Shown here in pieces: positions 1 to 10,370 of a DNA stretch of 64,000 nucleotides. The DNA is from Stichopus chloronotus (Eukaryota > Echinodermata > Holothuroidea > Aspidochirotida > Stichopodidae): positions 12,730,825 to 12,794,824 of the forward strand of contig CM037841.1 in assembly GCA_021234535.1 (NCBI GenBank), read 5' to 3'. The translations under genes were made by a program, and so were the position numbers. The notes beneath the pieces were generated by a model. The model saw only the letters and a list, made by a program, of their open reading frames with translations, was not told the DNA's origin and did not search any database. Positions within the stretch are counted from its first letter, which is position 1. Each line of letters begins with the position of its first letter.

Positions 1-815
1 CAAAAGACCTACCAGTTCGCCCACAGTGGAGACCTGTTTGTCCCAAATCTGTCAAAGAAATTTTCATTGTTGCATTAGTTATACTACTGCGATAGGGCTT
101 TTCATTACATTTCATGTTTTTGGGCTCCTGAGTTCATTGTGTTGTTCATGCGTTTTCTCATCTTTTTTTCAGTTCGACACCTGATTGGTTGTCTGCATAG
201 TTCATTGCATGCGTGCGTATATATGCTGGAGGCATTCTAGTGTGCCAGTTTTTGTCAGAATTTCCCCTGATGTAGTCCCATACTATTCTTAAAATTTACA
301 TTAATCATGATTTTCTTGATTGGTTTATTGACAAGCGTATTTACGTCAGTTTGATAAAATAGTTTACACATTTAAATATTTTAAAATCAGCAAATAACTG
401 GTTTCAACTAGCAAGGACATTAAGCACAAAATCATCTGACCGCCGTCATTTTGGTTTAAAATCGTGACTGTATTCTTGTTCAAGTTTTCCCCATTTGTTC
501 TAAACCTTGCCTATACGTTGCACCTTTGCTGGCAGGTATTTGGGGACGAAACGACTTTCACTTGGGGCGAACTTGCAAAGAGGACGAAACGACTGGTAAC
601 CGATATGACGTATTCAAAAAAAAAGTTCGTTGTGACTATTCACACGGAAATTTTCGTGTAAATAAGGGCACCTGTAGTCACAATTCACACGACGAAAACT
701 AATTGGGAGCGCTGAGTTAGTTTGTACAGGCCAAGGAGTTCTTTGGTATACAGCCCGGCCCTCATTACTGTACCTTAATCGATGGCGTACTACTGATGAC
801 GCTCCTAATCTAAAA

Positions 816-1033
816 TTTGAGAGCAGAAACCGGTCTAGTTTGGTCCTAAGAACCATTCATGTCGCAATACTACATCAAAAGTAAAGTTACTTCACGTAAA
901 AGGTGAAAATGCTTCTAAGAAGGACATGCATTAAGACATGTATACCTCAGGGCATAACCTAAAGAATTCTCATCAGGTTCTTGGTCGTACTGTTGCGTTA
1001 AATAGTGAACCAGCGCCCACCCCCACTTTCACA
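816..1033 (+). repeat. Dispersed ~220-bp repeat, copy 1
   Basis: This segment aligns along nearly its whole length with the reverse complement of 38780-39017. Shared blocks include a common start near TTTGAGAGCAG, GTCGCAATACTACATCAAAAG (GTCGCATTACTACATCAAAAG in the partner), AAAAGGTGAAAATGCTT, TTCTCATCAGGTTCTTGG and GTGAACCAGCGCCCACCCCC. By eye, identity is roughly 80-85% with small indels. Two copies in opposite orientation 38 kb apart, one inside the FNTA intron, suggest a mobile, probably non-autonomous element. No coding capacity is visible. Confidence 0.75.
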
Positions 1034-1639
1034 TTAGCATAAAAAATAGTCAAAATGGATTAGGACTCCCTGTTAGGCCTACTGTAAGTTCCTCCCCCAT
1101 GCCAGCAAATATCAATGTTCGATCCAGTGGGTTATTATGCATGCTGGGTTATGGCTCAACTGCAAACATGACATGACTCATGAAGACATAAATTATTTAA
1201 CTTTTAGGGTTCCCCTAACTAATTAGTGGTTTATTACTTCTTAAACAGAGAGCGTCTAAGTGCTGTCCTTCCTACTGTAAGATCAAGATATTCGTCTTAT
1301 AGTTTAACCCCGTCCACCAACGAACACAGGTGGGCCTGCAATTAGTCCCTTGGAACTGGAGCAATGCACGTGTAGGTCGTCTGCTATACACTCCACGTTG
1401 CAGACAGCTCTCTAATTACCTTACAGTAGCTCCCAGCAGTCTTTATTGATAGGCTACCATACCACATGTCTTGACTTTTATTGACAATTTAATGATTGAA
1501 ATTATCATATGAATTAGTCCCCCTCCCCCCATTGCCCTTTGCTGATACGAAAATGTGGGTAAGCCTACTGCCCTCAACTGATACAGAAATTTCATGTGAA
1601 TAACATGGTGCTTGTGAGTGCCCTCATATAGAGTCGGCC

Positions 1640-1850
1640 TACGAAATATTCTGTGTGAATAGTGACCCCCATCCAGGTGCCTTTCTCCCTACGAACATTT
1701 CCGTGTGAATAGTGCTCCCAAGTATCCTCATTTGTTCGAAAATGTCCGTGTGAATAGTGCTTTCATGTGTCCTTATTCGTACCGAAATGTCCGTGTGAAT
1801 AGTGCTTTCATGCGTCCTTATTCGTACGGAAATGTCCGTGTGAATAGGCC
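1640..1850 (+). repeat. 45-bp minisatellite
   Basis: About four to five units of 45 bp, recognisable by the repeated core CCGTGTGAATAGTGCT and, in the later units, TTATTCGTAC. The period is a multiple of three, so short open frames appear on both strands (1705-1923 plus, 1639-1857 minus). These are by-products of the repeat, not likely genes. The first units are diverged and the last two are nearly identical. Confidence 0.75.
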
Positions 1851-2354
1851 CCACCATTTAAGTTTACTGATGAACTTCTTACTTAAGGATTACAGTACTT
1901 CGACCTTGCTGCTCAGAAAATAATATTGAACTTTAACCACCAAACAAAGGAAATAAATATCTTTGAGCTAACTACTCAGCTTATCTTCCCTTGATCTGGT
2001 ATTAGTATTGTTGTGTAAACACCACAGTATGTCAACACCAAGAACAATAGGACTCCAGTTTATTGCGACCCTGGGAGCTAAAAAAATAACATTTTCATGG
2101 TGTAAGTAAACCTCAAATCACAAAGATAAAACGTGCAAAGATTAGAGGTACTTATGTATGAAATTAAAAAAAGGCTGTGAGTTAAAGATTTCCTCACTAT
2201 TTCAACAATCAGTCAACAGCAAGGATCAATCATTGTGCGAGATTATTTTCCCCGTGAGCTAAACAGTTCTTGGCATGGTGTTTCAAATAGGCTAGTATCT
2301 TATCTCTGTTATACAATCATCTTGAATTTACCCTCTTTGCCGAATGTTTGGTGG

Positions 2355-2364
2355 TATATAAAGG
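2355..2364 (+). promoter_or_regulatory. TATA box of a candidate promoter
   Basis: TATATAAAGG is a near-ideal TATA box. It lies 38 bp upstream of an ATG at 2393, and a splice donor of consensus form follows at 2443. The spacing implies transcription starting near 2385. No independent support is available. Confidence 0.45.
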
Positions 2365-2392
2365 ACCGAACGTTCTACCGACAATTCATTCG

Positions 2393-2442
2393 ATGTCAAC
2401 TCCAAGCCATAGTGACAACGGGCAGAATTCTCAAGCATACAG
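2393..2442 (+). CDS. Candidate first coding exon, unknown gene
   Basis: From ATG 2393 the frame is open to a consensus donor ACAG|GTAAGT at 2443. It encodes 16 complete codons, MSTPSHSDNGQNSQAY, and leaves two bases (phase 2). The TATA box just upstream would give a leader of only about 10 nt. I could not identify the next exon, so the product is unknown. It might belong to the virus-like insertion further right or to an unrelated host gene. It could equally be chance. Confidence 0.25.
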
Positions 2443-3900
2443 GTAAGTCTCAATTATGCGTGAGTTCTAGCATAAGCCTACTTAAGTCACGAAATTCTCA
2501 GCTTCAGGCAATAATATTAAAACACACTAACAAAACTTGTTTAACTGTATTGTTGAAGTAATTTTATTTCAACAATCCTCGATATGAGTAAAAACGTTGC
2601 TCTCAAGTATAAGTTTTAATAACGACGAAAAAGACCTCTATTGACTGATATACTGAACCTCGATTTTTACCCAGCCCCCCCCCCCCCCGAAACCAAAATT
2701 TCTAGGCTTACTAGCTACAGACCTACTGGTCAGTAGGCCTACTTGTACTACCAATACTGTTTAGACAATTCCTTAGGTGTCTGAGCATTTATCGTAGAAA
2801 TTTAGAGTAGGTGATATCTATTTTATCATTATGCTATGAGCTAACTTAGCCTTTCGCCGAATACGTATACTTTTAACACGACGTTTTATTGTAGTAATAA
2901 CATTAACAATTCTGTTCCTGGCTTAAGTGTTCATGACGTAGTGTTGTTTCGCTGCATTTACAAAAAAGACCCAAGTACAAGTACCGTTTTAAAAGAAATC
3001 TGATTTGAGTTCACAGCACCACCCCTCGACAGTATCATAAGCTACATTTCGTGATTCATTCCTTGTAATTTAAGAAACCTCATTGAATCTTTCACACCCT
3101 GTTCAAGAAAAAATCGATTGCAAGGCTATGTTTCATCATATATAGGCCTACTATACAATTGAACAAGAAATCAAGTTGTTTACGCACTGTGAAGACAACA
3201 TTGAGCCATGCATAACGCGCTTTTTACCGCACTCCGCAAAGGATCCGCAGTGGCGGGGCTTGCGGATCTGATTAAAACTTACCTAACGAAAACAAGCTCC
3301 CTATACTCCCACCAAACCAACACTCTATGGTAATGGACTATAGAAACCGAGACTTTTGAACTTGACCTTTTTGACCATCCTATCATCGGTAGGGTAGATA
3401 GTAGTGGGGGAAGTGCTTAGGTCCCCCCACCCCTCGATTTTCGAGACGCCAGCGTTTCGTTTTTCGAGTCGCAATGGTGTCGCCCCGCCTCCTTTTTCGA
3501 GGCGCCATTGGGTCACTCGGGCCTCGTTTTCGATGCGCCTCGATTGATGTTGTATTGATTTTTGGTAGACAGGACCACCCAACTTGAGGGAATTGAGCAG
3601 GTGCAATATTTATTTTTGTAATTTTTTTCAATTTTTATTTTTTATTTTTTTTACAATAATTTTATTATTATTATTTTTTTTTTTTTTAATTTGTCCCGGG
3701 GATGCGCACTTTGGAGAATCGCCATGATACGTGTTGCTATGGATAGAAACAATGACGCAATGTAACACGCGCGTCTGGACGGAAATATATGAGGTCATCG
3801 CTATTTTTAGAAAACAACCGAAAAAGATGGGGTTTTGTTTCGTAATCGCCCTACTTTCATGTCTGAGCAGAAATAGACGCAGTCATTGCTATTTTTAGAG
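2443..3900. other. No gene seen; C-rich and CpG-rich patches
   Basis: No convincing exon. A poly-C run lies at 2676-2688. Positions 3420-3550 are unusually GC- and CpG-rich, with the phrase TTTTCGAGNCGCC repeated three or four times. A long T-rich tract follows at 3610-3690. Positions 3700-3930 are the upstream region of the PC4-like gene and contain a duplicated phrase CATTGCTATTTTTAGA / CATCGCTATTTTTAGA at about 3796 and 3885. Confidence 0.5.
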
Positions 3901-3909
3901 AAACGAACC

Positions 3910-3919
3910 TATAAAAAGG
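3910..3919 (+). promoter_or_regulatory. TATA box upstream of PC4-like gene
   Basis: CTATAAAAAGGAGG is a strong TATA element about 90 bp upstream of the preferred ATG at 4004, predicting a start of transcription near 3940 and a leader of about 60 nt. The close, unspliced arrangement fits a compact virus-like transcription unit. Confidence 0.5.
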
Positions 3920-4003
3920 AGGATTTTGTTGACCAAGGTATTCATTCCGACTTTGCATTTTATCTGGAGAATAAGCAACCGAGAAAAAAATACTCAACTC
4001 ACC

Positions 4004-4546
4004 ATGGATGACAACCAGATATTACCAGAAGTAGGCCTACCAGAAAAGTTGAACGAGGCTGATTGGCGTGTGCAGTACGATTTTGAAAGCGGTAAACAAT
4101 GCTTTGTGAACGAACATACGAAGAAACGTTCCAGTACCTTTCCCATCGTGGAGACGATTCCATCAACCAACCTAACGTTATTTGAAAACACCGTCGTTAT
4201 ACCAGAATGCCCCTCCTTTTACACCGAAACAAAGGATCTAGAAACGAAGCTCGATGGAGAGTCTGCGGGGTCATCGGGCAAGGAAATACAAGGAGTGGCT
4301 TTAGAAAAACCATACCAGAAGCTTATGGAAGAGTCTACGATCACCAGATTTCCTTTGGGAGGTAAGCGCCACGTCGTTGTTAAGCAGTATCGAGGAGAAC
4401 CGTACGTCAACAGAGAATATTTTGGTGGTCAAAAGAAGGATAGATTGATTGCGGGGAAGAAAGGTATCAATTTAAGATTGGAAGAATGGAAGAAGTTGTA
4501 CGAACAAGTTCATCGTATCCACGTCGCAGTGAGCAAATTAACTTAG
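4004..4546 (+). CDS. PC4-type ssDNA-binding protein of a virus-like element
   Basis: An intact 180-codon frame. I chose ATG 4004 because it sits in a textbook context (CACCATGG); the frame is open further upstream to 3926 without good support. The C-terminal ~65 residues match the PC4/p15 transcription-coactivator fold: a basic GGKRHVVVKQYRG strand, then REYF, then a GKKGINL turn, then an EEWKKL helix ending near VSKL. PC4 proteins bind single-stranded DNA and promoter complexes. The N-terminal ~110 residues are acidic and unrecognised, with a possible WW-like start (DWRVQYDFESGKQCFVNEHT). The adjacent Cys/His ORF and adenain-like protease suggest the gene belongs to an integrated virus-like element rather than being the host PC4 gene. 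It lacks introns and has no internal stop. Family assignment is fairly sure; the element assignment is inferred. Confidence 0.75.
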   Translation: MDDNQILPEVGLPEKLNEADWRVQYDFESGKQCFVNEHTKKRSSTFPIVETIPSTNLTLFENTVVIPECPSFYTETKDLETKLDGESAGSSGKEIQGVALEKPYQKLMEESTITRFPLGGKRHVVVKQYRGEPYVNREYFGGQKKDRLIAGKKGINLRLEEWKKLYEQVHRIHVAVSKLT

Positions 4547-4614
4547 ACTGATTATTTCTCTCGTCTCGTTTAGACCGGAAATGTGAAATTAAAATATCCG
4601 ATACCGTCAGAGGA

Positions 4615-5134
4615 ATGGTGGCTTACATATTCGCTTCGATGATGGGTCCGAGTGGCACACGGATACTTGAAAGAAAACTGCGAAGGGTGTGACATGGATT
4701 GGCCCTCTCAAAGGGAACACCGATGTCTGAACTTTGGGTCGAACGCACCCGTAACCGATATCTACTTTAACTATTTGCAACATTTGGTTATCAACGCTGT
4801 GAGGGATTATATGTTGAAAACTGTAGAAATTCACACCATCCGGATCGTGATGCAACAACTACGAACGACTTGGTCTCAGTCACCCGAACTGGTGATAGAG
4901 GGTATGGAAAAGACAGCTGTCAACGAAGTCATCAGGGAGCATCTCGAAGAGGACTATATTCCACGGTGGATGGGGGCAGTCGATTATTCGTCTGTCAAAT
5001 TGAGCTATTCGTTTCAGTGTAAAGAAAATGATAATACAAAACAACCAAGAAACGACACTCAGAAACCTCTGTATATTTTTTGTCTTTCTGAATTTAGGAA
5101 TAACATAATCTCAACACGTCACCCGACGATATAG
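4615..5134 (+). pseudogene. Cys/His-motif protein of the virus-like element, frame-disrupted
   Basis: A second frame begins 68 bp after the PC4-like stop. The first part reads from ATG 4615 in one frame, and the rest is open in another frame from about 4652 to 5134, so the reading frame changes near 4650; no ATG supports the second frame at its start. It carries C-x2-C-x2-DWPSQ-x2-H-x-C, a likely zinc-binding motif, followed by a helical, charged region (HLVINAVRDYM, EGMEKTAVNEVIREHLEEDYIP). Similar C-x2-C...PSQ..H.C motifs occur, as I recall, in uncharacterised proteins of cnidarian and fish genomes that I associate with virus-like elements; that link is memory, not checked. After about 5030 the sequence becomes low in information, so the true 3' end may be lost. 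Function unknown. Confidence 0.5.
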
Positions 5135-5284
5135 CGGTATTTTTACATCCATCACCCTTAGGATTACTTTTAAGGCATTACAGCATGCAACAACCCACCC
5201 CCCCCCCCCCTCACCCTTAGAACATCTCTGTCTTCCTTTTTCCTCTGACCGTAGACACATGAACGTTGAAAGAGAGGTCGTATA

Positions 5285-5809
5285 CAGGTTCGTCCACACA
5301 CGGAAAATGTTTCTCGATGACGCCGTGAACTAGTCTTCCGGGTCATGGGTAAACCAAGACGTAATCTCTCGTAATAATATCCCACGACTTCTATGCAGTA
5401 GAAAATGGATAGCGTGCTTGCCACATACGGTAGAAAACAGCCCTCATAAAGTAACTTTGTTGTACCTTTGGCTGACGCATACACGATCCAAGAAAGATTT
5501 AATGTCTCCTATGACAGAGGGTGGTAGACCGTAAGAATCAAAATACTCCCCCACGCGATTGCGGGAAATGAAAATGGCGACCCAGTGAGATCCCGTGAGG
5601 TGCCCCCTTTCCGTGTTGACAACTATCGAACAAGGATAGGTCGGATTGAAGCAAACCGTCTGAAGGGAACACGTCCACGTACCATCGAGTGCCATTGGCT
5701 GTAAAGTTGTCTGACCATCATTGCATCTGTAGTAATAATGTACACTGGCCCTTTTTAAACAGAAATGTATGTTCAGTAGTGGTTCCAACCCCAAAATATG
5801 TAAGCCCAT
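5285..5809 (-). pseudogene. Adenain-type cysteine protease, broken
   Basis: Minus-strand frame 5809-5447 shows the signature of the adenovirus/Polinton maturation protease family: a VVNT strand, the catalytic-His motif GSHWVAIFI, then the acidic-residue motif EYFDSYG. An in-frame TGA at 5444-5446 ends the frame. In the same frame beyond the stop, the catalytic-Cys region is still readable (VCGK, Cys codon 5423-5425, followed by a helix ending HRSRG), and a second stop (TAG, 5330-5332) follows. A shifted frame continues towards about 5230. The His and Cys halves are therefore separated by a stop, so the gene cannot make an active enzyme without readthrough. In intact relatives this enzyme cleaves capsid proteins. 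It lies tail to tail with the PC4-like and Cys/His genes. Polinton, adintovirus and other adenain-encoding viruses remain alternatives. Confidence 0.75.
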
Positions 5810-6226
5810 AGAAAGAACGCTTCTATTATTATCTCTGTGTAAATTTTACACACGCGCATGTTCCTGTAGTCTTTTACTAATACTGTCTTTTGATCGGTCT
5901 CTGGGCCATAGAGCCATTCAGGATCGGTTGCTTGACTGTAGTGTTGGTGATTGACGTCAATGACTTTCGGGTCTGCAGGTTTTCATGTTAGCGAGAGATT
6001 TCAGAAGACGCTTCTTTATACCTTATTATTCACAGAAGGCACAATGATTAATAAAAACACTCTCTAAATAGAAATGTATGTTAAGTAGTGGTCCAAACCC
6101 CAAAATACGTAAATGCATTGAACCAACTCTTCTATTATTATCACAGTGAACTTTTTACACACGCGCATGTTCCTGTAGTCTTTTACTAATACTGTCTTTT
6201 GGTCGGTCTCTGGGCCATAGTTATGT
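5757..6226 (+). repeat. Direct duplication of ~155 bp
   Basis: Positions 5761-5913 and 6069-6223 are diverged direct copies. Shared blocks include AGAAATGTATGTT, CCAAAATA, CTTCTATTATTATC, ACACACGCGCATGTTCCTG and AGTCTTTTACTAATACTGTC, then GGTCTCTGGGCCATAG. The copies are 308 bp apart. The left copy overlaps the 5' end of the protease frame, so the duplication involves element DNA. Spacer 5914-6068 has no recognisable content. Confidence 0.8.
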
Positions 6227-6290
6227 TAGCGAGAGATATCAGAAGAGGTCGGATAGAGTAACCAAACTCGATATTTTCGAAAAAATTAAG

Positions 6291-9200
6291 TAACATGAGT
6301 CCGATACATCGGTCGTCTGACATTCGTTGCATCGGTCGTTCTCATTGAAGAGTTTCGATATCTCTTAACTATACAACGAACCGAGGTAAGCCCCATTTAC
6401 TTCTTAACCGAGTCATCGATTTGTTACCGACCGCGTCGTGTTCCAATCCGGATGCGACCCTTCAAAGAAGTAACATGAGTCCGATACATCGGTCGTCTGA
6501 CATTCGTTGCATCGGTCATTTTCATCGACGAGGTTGGATATCTCCCAACCATACAACGAACCGAGGTAAGTCCCATTTACTTCTTAACCGAGTCATCGCT
6601 TTCTTATAGACTGCGTCAAGTTTCCATTCCCATGCGACGCTTTGAACAAGTAACATGAGTCCGATACATCGGTCGTCTGACATTCGTTGCATCGGTCATT
6701 TTCATCGACGAGGTTGGATATCTCCCAACTATAGAACGAACCGAGGTAAGTCCCATTCACTTCCCAACCGAGTCATCTCTTTCTTATCGACTGCTTCAAG
6801 TTTCCATTCGCATGTGAAGTTTCGAATAAGTAACACGAGTCCGATACATCGGTCGTCTGACCATCATTGCATCGGTCATTTTCATCGACGAGCTTCGATA
6901 TCTCCTAAATATACAACGAACCGAGGTAAGTCCCATTTACTTCTTAACCGAGTCATCGCTTTCTTATAGACTGCGTCAAGTTTCCATTCCCACCCGACGC
7001 TTTGAACAAGCAACATGAGTCCGATACATCGGTCGTCTGACATTCGTTGCATCGGTCTATTTCATCGACGAGGTTGGATATCTCCCAACCATACAACGAA
7101 CCGAGAAAAGTCCCATTTACTTCTTAACCGAGTCATCGCTTTCTTATAGACTGCGTCAAATTTCCATTCGCATGCGACGCTTTGAACAAGTAACATGAGT
7201 CCAATACATCGGTCGTCTGACATTCGTTGCTTTTTCATCGACGAGGTTGGATATCTCCCAACCATACAACGAACCGAGGAAAGTCCCATTTACTTCTTAA
7301 CCGAGTCATCGCTTTCTTATAGACTGCGTCAAATTTCCATTCCCACCCGACGCTTTGAACAAGTAACATGAGTCCGATACATCGGTCGTCTGACGTTCAT
7401 TGCATCGGTCATTTTCATCGACGAGGTTGGATATCTCCCAACCATACAACGAACCGAGGAAAGTCCCATTTACTTCTTAACCGAGTCATCGCTTTGTTAC
7501 CGACCGCGTCGTGTTCCCATCCGGATGCGACCCTTCAAAGAAGTAACATGAGTCCAATACATCGGTCGTCTAACCATCATTGCATCGATCATTTTCATCG
7601 ACGAGTTTCGATGTCTCCCAACCATACAACGAACCGAGGTAAGTCCCATTTACTTCCCAACCGAGTCATCGCTTTCTTATCGACTGCGTCAAGTTTCCAT
7701 TCGCATGCGACGCTTTGAACAAGTAACATGAGTCCGATACATCGGTCGTCTGACATTCGTTGTATCGGTCGTTCTCATTGAAGAGTTTCGATATCTCTTA
7801 ACTATACAACGAACCGAGGTAAGCCCCATTTACTTCTTAACCGAGTCATCGATTTGTTACCGACCCCGTCGTGTTCCCATCCGCCTGCGACCCTTCGAAT
7901 AAGTAACATGAGTCCGATACATCGGTCGTCTGACATTCGTTGCATCGGTCATTTTCATCGACGAGGTTGGATATCTCCCAACCATACAACGAACCGAGGA
8001 AAGTCCCATTTACTTCTTAACCGAGTCATCGCTTTCTTATAGACTGCGTCAAATTTCCATTCGCATGCGACGCTTTGAACAAGTAACATGAGTCCAATAC
8101 ATCGGTCGTCTGACATTCGTTGCTTTTTCATCGACGAGGTTGGATATCTCCCAACCATACAACGAACCGAGGAAAGTCCCATTTACTTCTTAACCGAGTC
8201 ATCGCTTTCTTATAGACTGCGTCAAATTTCCATTCCCATGCGACGCTTTGAACAAATAACATGAGTCCGATACATCGGTGGTCTGACATTCGTTGCATCG
8301 GTCATTTTCATCGACGAGCTTCGATATCTCCTAAATATACAACGAACCTATCAAAGTCCCATTTACTTCCCAATCCAGTCATCGCTTTCTTATAGACTGC
8401 GTCAAGTTTCCATTCCCACCCGACGCTTTGAACAAGTAACATGAGTCCGATACATCGGTCGTCTGACATTCGTTGCATCGGTCATTTTCATCGACGAGGT
8501 TGGATATCTCCCAACTATAGAACGAACCGAGGTAAGTCCCATTCACTTCCCAACCGAGTCATCTCTTTCTTATCGACTGCTTCAAGTTTCCATTCGCATG
8601 TGAAGTTTCGAATAAGTAACACGAGTCCGATACATCTGTTGTCTGACCATCGTTGCATCGGTCGTTCTCACCGACGAGCCTTGATATTTGATAAATATTC
8701 AACGAACCGAGGTAATTCCCATTTACTTCCCAACCGAATCATCCCTTTCTTATCGACTGCGTCAAGTTTCCCTTCGCATGTGACGCTTCGAATAAGTAAC
8801 ACGAGTCCGATACATCGGTCGTCTGACCATCATTGCATCGGTCATTTTCATCGACGAGCTTCGATATCTCCTAAATGTACAACGAACCGAGGTAAGTCCC
8901 ATTTACTTCTTAACCGAGTCATCGATTTGTTACCGACCGCGTCGTGTTCCCATCCGCCTGCGACCCTTCGAATAAGTAACATGAGTCCGATATATCTGTT
9001 GTCTGACCAGCAATGCAACGGTCGTTATCATCGACGAGCTTCGATATCTCCTAAATATACAACGAACCGATTTAAGCCCCATTCACTTCCCAATCGAGTC
9101 GTCGTTTCTCCGGCCGCGTCGTGTTCCTATTCGCCTGCGACGCTTTGAACAAGTAACATGAGTGCGATACATCGGTCGTCTGACCATCATTGCATCGGTC

Positions 9201-10154
9201 ATTTTCATCGACGAGTTTCGATATCTCCCAACTATACATCGAAGCGATTTAAACTCCATTTACTTCTTAACCGAGTCATCGATTTCTTATCGACCGCGTC
9301 GTGTTCCTATTCGAATGCGACTCTTCGAATAAGTAACGTGAGTCCGATACATCGATCGTCTGACCATCATTGAATCGGCCTTTCTAATCGACGAACTTCG
9401 ATATCTCTTAACTATACAACGAACCGAGGTAAGTCCCATTTACTTCCCAACCGAGTCATCGATTTCTTACCGACCGCGTCGTGTTCCCATCCTCCTGCGA
9501 TGTTTCGAATAAGTAACATGAGTCCGATATATCTGTTGTCTGACCATCATTGCATCGGTCGTTCTCTTAGAAGAGTTCCGATATCTCCTAACTCTACAAC
9601 GAACCGATTTAAGTCCCATTCACTTCCCAACCGAGTCATCGCTTTCTTATCGACTGCGTCAAGTTTCCATTTCGCATGCGACGCTTCGAATAAGTGACAT
9701 GAGTCCGATATATCTGTTGTCTGACCATCAATGCAACGGTCGTTATCATCGACGAGCTTCGATATCTCCTAAATATACAACGAACCGATTTAAGCCCCAT
9801 TCACTTCCCAATCTAGTCGTCGATTCTCAACGACCGCGTCGTGTTCCTATTCGCATGCGACGCTTCGAATAAGTAACATGAGTGCGATACATCTGTTGTC
9901 TGACCATCATTGCATAGGTCATTCTCTTAGAAGAGTGTCGATATCTCCTAACTACACAACGAACCGATTTAAGTCCCATTCACTTCCCAACCGAGTCATC
10001 GCTTTCTTATCGACTGCGTCAAGTTACCGTTTTCATGCGACGCTTCGAATAAGTAACATGAGTCCGATACATCGGTCGTCTGACCATCGTTGCATCGGTC
10101 GTTCTCTTAGACGAGTTTTGTTACCTCCTGAATATACAACGAACCGAGGTAAGT
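6291..10154 (+). repeat. 180-bp satellite array, about 21.5 units
   Basis: Unit starts (TAACATGAGT or variants) fall at 6291, 6471, 6651, 6831, 7011, 7191, 7364, 7544, 7724, 7904, 8084, 8257, 8437, 8617, 8797, 8977, 9154, 9334, 9514, 9695, 9874 and 10054, the last unit being partial. The period is 180 bp, with two 173-bp units sharing one 7-bp deletion. Typical phrases are CCGATACATCGGTCGTCTGA, ATACAACGAACCGAGG and CAACCGAGTCATCG. Because 180 is a multiple of three, long open frames arise, including 8441-9148 (235 codons). Several units have in-frame stops, and the length variants change frame, so I treat the array as non-coding. It begins just after the duplicated element DNA and ends 217 bp before a candidate first exon. 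Confidence 0.95.
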
Positions 10155-10370
10155 GGTGCAGTCTTCACCGGTTATTATGTTCTTCACACGTCAAATCCAT
10201 TTTACGTTTTACAATCTTTGCACCACAGTTGCCTACATGCATACATTCAACGTTTAATTCTGTTTCCAGGGTAATTTTACATTGTTCAGTACAGTGTGAT
10301 AAGTTAGTTTCATATTTCCTCTTTTTGTCATAGTATAATTTGTCAAGACACACTGTAGACAGTCTGGAAG

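Larger units (their letters stand above)
1..2350. other. No recognised gene; repeats only
   Basis: I see no convincing coding exon in this stretch. Open frames at 464-661 and 614-856 are short and match nothing I know. Positions 816-1033 are one copy of a dispersed repeat and 1640-1850 are a 45-bp tandem repeat, both listed separately. The segment around 620-690 carries the same CACACGGAAA / CGTGTGAATA words as the 45-bp repeat in inverted orientation, so these are probably degraded pieces of one repeat family. Confidence 0.5.
3900..5820. mobile_element. Remnant of Polinton/adintovirus-like integrated element
   Basis: Three closely packed, intron-poor genes: PC4-like and Cys/His-motif genes on plus, adenain protease on minus. 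The protease is a hallmark of Mavericks/Polintons and related double-stranded DNA viruses. No polymerase B, integrase, packaging ATPase or capsid gene is visible on either side, and no terminal inverted repeats were found, so this is a small internal fragment of roughly 2 kb against the usual 15-20 kb. Two genes carry breaks, which indicates an old insertion. Confidence 0.55.

Noticed and set aside
5170..5484. 104-codon minus frame
   Set aside because: Mostly a wrong-frame reading of the protease pseudogene ending in low-complexity Gly.
8441..9148. 235-codon open frame
   Set aside because: Lies wholly within the 180-bp satellite; openness follows from the 60-codon period, and neighbouring units carry stops.
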